Source: DASQQQ01 sp036390995
GTDB taxonomy: Bacteria; Actinomycetota; UBA4738; HRBIN12
Assembly: GCA_036390995.1 (NCBI GenBank)
Contig: DASWAT010000116.1
Span: 1 to 7,199 of the forward strand
Length of the DNA stretch: 7,199 bases
Reading direction: 5' to 3'
A program made the position numbers and the translations under genes. The notes under the pieces were generated by a model. It was not told where the DNA came from, searched no databases, and saw only the letters and a list, made by a program, of their open reading frames with translations. Shown piece after piece: positions 4,331 to 7,199 of the stretch. Each line of letters begins with the position of its first letter. Position 1 is the first letter of the stretch.

Positions 4331-5989
4331 ATGAGCGACCCGGTACAGATCGAAGGCCTCCCCGACGGGAGCGGGCTCGGCCGGAGCGTCGCCGCGCTCG
4401 AGCAGACGGTGTCACGCGCCGTCGAAGACCTCGGCCAGGTCGCGGAGCGGATGGCGGAGGTGGAGACCGAGGGGCAAGCCACCGAGCAGCGGGCCCGCGC
4501 GGCCGAGCTCCAGGCCACTGAGGCCATCATCCGTACGACGGAGCTCATGGAGCAGCTCGAGCAGGTCCATCGCGATCTTGCCGAGGCACACGAAGGGGTC
4601 ACCGCCGCCGAGTACCGTGCCGCCGAGGCGGAGCGGGAACGCACGGAGGCGGTGTCGGCGGCCGAGGAGGCGAACCAGCGTGCGGCGGTCGCAGATCGCC
4701 GGGCCGGCGAGGCCGATGAGCGATCCACCGATGCCAAGCGGCGAGCCTCCGATGCCGAGCACTTCATGGCCGAGGCGGAGCAGCATGTTCGGGCAGCCCA
4801 GCTGGAGGTCCAGGAAGCCGAGGAGCGCACCAGGGCCGCCGAGGAACGTTCCCAGGCGGCAGACGAGCGCATCCGCGCGGCCGAGGATCTGGGCCGCGAG
4901 GCCGAGCGTCGTGTCGCGGAGATGGAGCGCCGAGAGCACGAGCTCGAACAGCGCGCCGCGATGGCGGAGCAGCGTCTGGCCATCGCCGAGCAGGTGCGCG
5001 TCGACACCGAGCAGCGACTGGCTGATGCCGAGCGGCGTGCCAGCGATGCCGAAGGGCGCGCACCGACGGTCGATCCCGACACCGAGCGCCGCGCTGCCCA
5101 GGCGGAGGAACGACTGGGCGTCACGGCCGAGCGCGCCCGGTTGCTCGAGGAGCAGATCGCGGACCTGCGGTCCGAGCTGGCCCGGGCGAACGCGCGGCTG
5201 GAAGAGGTCCCGGAGAGCCCTGCCGAGGTGACCGTGATCGTCGACCGGGAGCGGAGCCAGCTCCAGGAGGCCGTGGCCGCCGAGGTGCGGCGCCCGCTCA
5301 CGTCGATCGTCGGTCTCACGCTCGCCCTCAAGCACCACGACCCGCATTCGAACGATGGCCGGGAGATGGTCCGTCAGCTCGGGGCGAACGCGCGCAAGCT
5401 CGATCGCCTCGTCGGCGAGCTGGTGGATCTCGACCACCTGGTGGACGGTTCCCTCCAGCCGACGCGGCGTCGCACCGACCTCGAGGCGCTGGTGCGCAGG
5501 GTGGTCGAGGAGATCCCGGATCTCGCGAACCGGGAGGTGTTCGTGCAGGTCCAGCACGTCGCCGCCACGGTCGACCCGATCCTCACCGAGCAGATCGTCG
5601 AGTCGCTCCTTGCGAACGCCGGACGGCGCACGGGATCCGGCGACAGCGTGTGGGTCGAGCTCGCGCCGAAGGAGGGCGGTGCGCTCGTCAGCGTGGACGA
5701 CGACGGTCCCCAGATCCCCGCCGGCGTTCACCGAACGGCGCTCGACTCCCTGCGGGAGGACGCCGACGGTGAGCCCCCGCAGGTGGCCACGGGGATCGCG
5801 CTGGTCTCCCGACTCGCCGAGCTCCAGGGCGGGAGGGCCTGGATCGAGGAACGCCCGGGTGGTGGGGTGTCCTTCCGGGTCTTCCTGCCCGACGTGTCCA
5901 CGAACGGGGAGGCGGCCCCGGAGGACCGGACCGCCGCCGCCCTCGCCCCCGAGCTCCAAGGCCGACCGGACCAGTCGGTCTGGAGCTGA
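4331..5989 (+). CDS. Long coiled-coil protein with a degenerate histidine-kinase core (HisKA/HATPase-like)
   Basis: The 552-residue soluble protein has no signal peptide or membrane helix. Residues 44-246 are an unbroken Ala/Glu/Arg heptad coiled coil, with weaker coiled coil continuing to about 292. Residues 307-370 resemble a HisKA dimerisation hairpin (AAEVRRPLTSIVG); the position of the phospho-accepting His in SHELRTPLTSI is Ala317. Residues 400-520 resemble a GHKL ATPase. There is an N-box with Asn429 (SLLANA; the first Asn is Glu424), a G1 box DDDGPQIP (456-463; Gly replaced by Gln461), a G2 box ATGIALV (486-492; one Gly kept), and the closing GGGVSFRVFLP. It is therefore probably not a classical autophosphorylating kinase; residual ATP binding is possible. 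It follows the membrane coiled-coil gene by 3 nt, so the two probably act together, perhaps by coiled-coil pairing. No response regulator lies within the window. An automatic annotation would probably say sensor histidine kinase. Confidence 0.85.
   Translation: MSDPVQIEGLPDGSGLGRSVAALEQTVSRAVEDLGQVAERMAEVETEGQATEQRARAAELQATEAIIRTTELMEQLEQVHRDLAEAHEGVTAAEYRAAEAERERTEAVSAAEEANQRAAVADRRAGEADERSTDAKRRASDAEHFMAEAEQHVRAAQLEVQEAEERTRAAEERSQAADERIRAAEDLGREAERRVAEMERREHELEQRAAMAEQRLAIAEQVRVDTEQRLADAERRASDAEGRAPTVDPDTERRAAQAEERLGVTAERARLLEEQIADLRSELARANARLEEVPESPAEVTVIVDRERSQLQEAVAAEVRRPLTSIVGLTLALKHHDPHSNDGREMVRQLGANARKLDRLVGELVDLDHLVDGSLQPTRRRTDLEALVRRVVEEIPDLANREVFVQVQHVAATVDPILTEQIVESLLANAGRRTGSGDSVWVELAPKEGGALVSVDDDGPQIPAGVHRTALDSLREDADGEPPQVATGIALVSRLAELQGGRAWIEERPGGGVSFRVFLPDVSTNGEAAPEDRTAAALAPELQGRPDQSVWS
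4460..5068 (+). repeat. About 29 tandem degenerate heptad (21-bp) coding repeats
   Basis: Residues 44-246 of the kinase-like protein divide into 29 consecutive seven-residue units with no insertion or skip, of the form A-E-x-R-(A/L/V/S/T)-x-x (for example AEERTRA, AEERSQA, ADERIRA, AEQRLAI). Ala occupies one core position almost throughout. At DNA level this appears as recurring GCCGAG every 21 bp. The units vary too much for recent slippage but suggest growth by internal duplication. As a continuous coiled coil it would be about 30 nm long. Confidence 0.8.
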
Positions 5990-6003
5990 GGGCGACCGAG
6001 CGG

Positions 6004-6180
6004 ATGGGGCGGGAGGCCGCGCTGGACACACCGGGCGGCGGGCCCCCCGCGCCGCAGGCTGGACCCGCGGCCCCCGCTCCTCCGACCCCGGCCGATGGGC
6101 TCCGCCTGGACCCGGACGACCCGCGTCTGCTGCTGCACGAGCTGGCGTCGGCCGAGACCCAGGAGGATCTGGGGCGCTAA
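6004..6180 (+). CDS. Possible 58-residue Pro/Ala-rich small protein
   Basis: An ATG-started frame of 58 codons begins 15 nt after the kinase-like gene, with GAGGG at 5988-5992 as a possible but distant ribosome site. The first 30 residues are a Pro/Ala/Gly-rich linker (PPAPQAGPAAPAPP). The last 28 (DGLRLDPDDPRLLLHELASA and on to DLGR) look like a short acidic amphipathic helix. Third positions are mostly G or C, as in neighbouring genes. It lacks Cys, a signal sequence and membrane segments. Its TAA overlaps the convergent acyl-CoA dehydrogenase stop by 4 nt. It could be a third member of the coiled-coil operon, for instance a peptide that binds a partner through its C-terminal helix, but no family is recognised. 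Chance open frames of this size are common at high GC, so it is tentative. Confidence 0.45.
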   Translation: MGREAALDTPGGGPPAPQAGPAAPAPPTPADGLRLDPDDPRLLLHELASAETQEDLGR

Positions 6181-7199
6181 GAGGTCGGGCCCAACGTCTT
6201 CAGGAGCTCGCGGGCGATGACCACACGCTGGATCTGGTTCGTGCCCTCGTAGATCTGGGTGACCTTCGCGTCGCGCATGAACCGCTCGGTGGGGTACTCG
6301 CGCATGTACCCGTACCCGCCGAGCACCTGGACCGCGTCGGTGGTCACGGCCATCGCCGTGTCCGACGCGAAGCACTTCGCGATCGACGAGAAGTACGTCA
6401 TCCGCGGATCGCCCGCGTCGCAGAGCGCGAGCGCCTTGTACACGAGCAGGCGCGATGCCTCGATCCTCATCGCCATGTCGGCCAAGAGGAACTGGACGCC
6501 CTCGAACTCGGCGATCGGCTTGCCGAACTGCCGCCGTTCCGCCGCGTGCCGGGCGGCCACCTCGAACGCGCCCTGCGCGATGCCGAGGGCCTGCGCCGCG
6601 ATGGCCGGGCGCGAGTAGTCCAGGGTCTTCATCGCGTAGGCGAAGCCCCGGCCCTCCTCCCCGATCAGCCGGTCGGCCGGGATCCGGCAGTCCTGCAGGA
6701 TCACCTCGGCCGTGGGCGAGCCGCGGATCCCCATCTTGGCCTCCTTGCGGCCGAAGGAGACGCCCGGGTCGTCCCTTATGACGAGGAACGCGGAGACGCC
6801 CTTCGACCGGAGGGAGGGGTCCGACGTGGCGAACACCACGTAGGCCTGCGACACGCCGGCGCCGGTGATGAACCGCTTCGTGCCGTTCAGGACGAACCCG
6901 TCGCCGTCGCGCTCGAAGCGGGTGGTCATCGACGCCGGATCCGAGCCCGCACCCGGCTCGGTGAGCGCGTAGGACATCAGGACCTCGCCCCGACAGATGC
7001 CCCGCGTCATGCGCTCGGCCTTCTCCTCGTCGCCCGCCACCACCATCGGGATGATGCCGAGCTTGGCCACGAGCGGCGCGAGCGAGACACCTGCGGACAC
7101 CCGGGAGAGCTCCTCGACGAACACCCCGAACGCGAGGGAGCCGCCGCCCGAGCCGCCGTGCTCCTCGGGATAGCCGACCCCCATCAGCTCGTTGTCGAC
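6177..7199 (-). CDS. Acyl-CoA dehydrogenase, FAD-dependent (partial, N-terminus outside window)
   Basis: The visible 340 residues carry the hallmarks of the short-chain/butyryl-type acyl-CoA dehydrogenases, which oxidise acyl-CoA to trans-2-enoyl-CoA using FAD and pass electrons to electron-transfer flavoprotein. The first signature, ALTEPGAGSD, is at visible residues 78-87. The mid-domain block KMGIRGSPTAEV begins at about residue 155. The second signature runs from QVLGGYGYMRE to FMRDAK (about 291-311). The catalytic base is Glu318 in IYEGTNQIQR. Visible residue 6 is Met (7184), but VDNEL precedes it in frame and the family has about 50-60 more residues upstream, so that Met is internal and the true start lies off the right edge. 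It ends with TAG at 6179-6177, overlapping the convergent small ORF. It is functionally unrelated to the neighbouring signalling-like pair. Exact chain-length specificity cannot be read from sequence. Confidence 0.95.
   Translation of the reverse strand, partial: VDNELMGVGYPEEHGGSGGGSLAFGVFVEELSRVSAGVSLAPLVAKLGIIPMVVAGDEEKAERMTRGICRGEVLMSYALTEPGAGSDPASMTTRFERDGDGFVLNGTKRFITGAGVSQAYVVFATSDPSLRSKGVSAFLVIRDDPGVSFGRKEAKMGIRGSPTAEVILQDCRIPADRLIGEEGRGFAYAMKTLDYSRPAIAAQALGIAQGAFEVAARHAAERRQFGKPIAEFEGVQFLLADMAMRIEASRLLVYKALALCDAGDPRMTYFSSIAKCFASDTAMAVTTDAVQVLGGYGYMREYPTERFMRDAKVTQIYEGTNQIQRVVIARELLKTLGPTS

Noticed and set aside
4412..6031. 539-codon open frame on the minus strand, with a similar 501-codon one at 3826-5331
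   Set aside because: Both mirror the coiled-coil gene. Repeated GCCGAG-type codons give stop-free antisense frames of low-complexity Leu/Gly or Ser/Arg sequence; the plus-strand protein has recognisable domains.
6038..6050. GCGGG-CCC-CCCGC hairpin as a terminator
   Set aside because: It has a 5-bp stem, no T-tract, and lies inside the possible small ORF. Such stems are expected at this GC content.

Overview
The window comes from a GC-rich genome, roughly 70% G+C by eye, with G/C-heavy third codon positions and GTG and TTG starts. This suggests an actinobacterium (Actinomycetota), perhaps an environmental lineage. The taxon is inferred from composition, gene style and the actinobacterial look of the proteins; no marker gene is present.

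Positions 1-3076, minus strand, hold a compact DNA end-processing operon read in the order nurA, herA, sbcD/mre11. It contains a NurA-family nuclease (2120-3076), a HerA-type hexameric DNA-translocase ATPase (423-2123) and the first 134 residues of an SbcD/Mre11 metallophosphoesterase (1-404, running off the left edge). nurA and herA overlap by GTGA, and sbcD starts 18 nt after the herA stop. In characterised systems NurA and HerA work with Mre11-Rad50 in processing double-strand breaks. An sbcC/rad50 gene would be expected just beyond the left edge. The HerA P-loop is non-canonical.

Positions 3077-3233 form a divergent intergenic region. It has a plausible leaderless promoter and a 23-bp inverted repeat against the nurA start, and a weaker promoter and a second small palindrome on the plus-strand side.

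Positions 3234-6180, plus strand, hold an unnamed signalling-like locus. First comes a two-helix membrane sensor protein with a cytoplasmic coiled coil, whose reading frame is broken near 3576 (3234-3629 and 3626-4327). Three bases after its stop, behind a strong ribosome site, comes a 552-residue protein. It has about 29 uninterrupted Ala-rich heptads and then a histidine-kinase-like core that lacks the phospho-accepting histidine and has eroded ATP-binding boxes. Sensor and kinase-like core are separate polypeptides, each with a coiled coil, so this looks like a split receptor or pseudokinase scaffold. A possible 58-residue Pro/Ala-rich protein follows (6004-6180).

Positions 6177-7199, minus strand, encode most of an acyl-CoA dehydrogenase, cut at its 5' end by the window edge. 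It converges with the small ORF with a 4-nt overlap. No rRNA, tRNA, CRISPR, insertion sequence or convincing terminator was seen.
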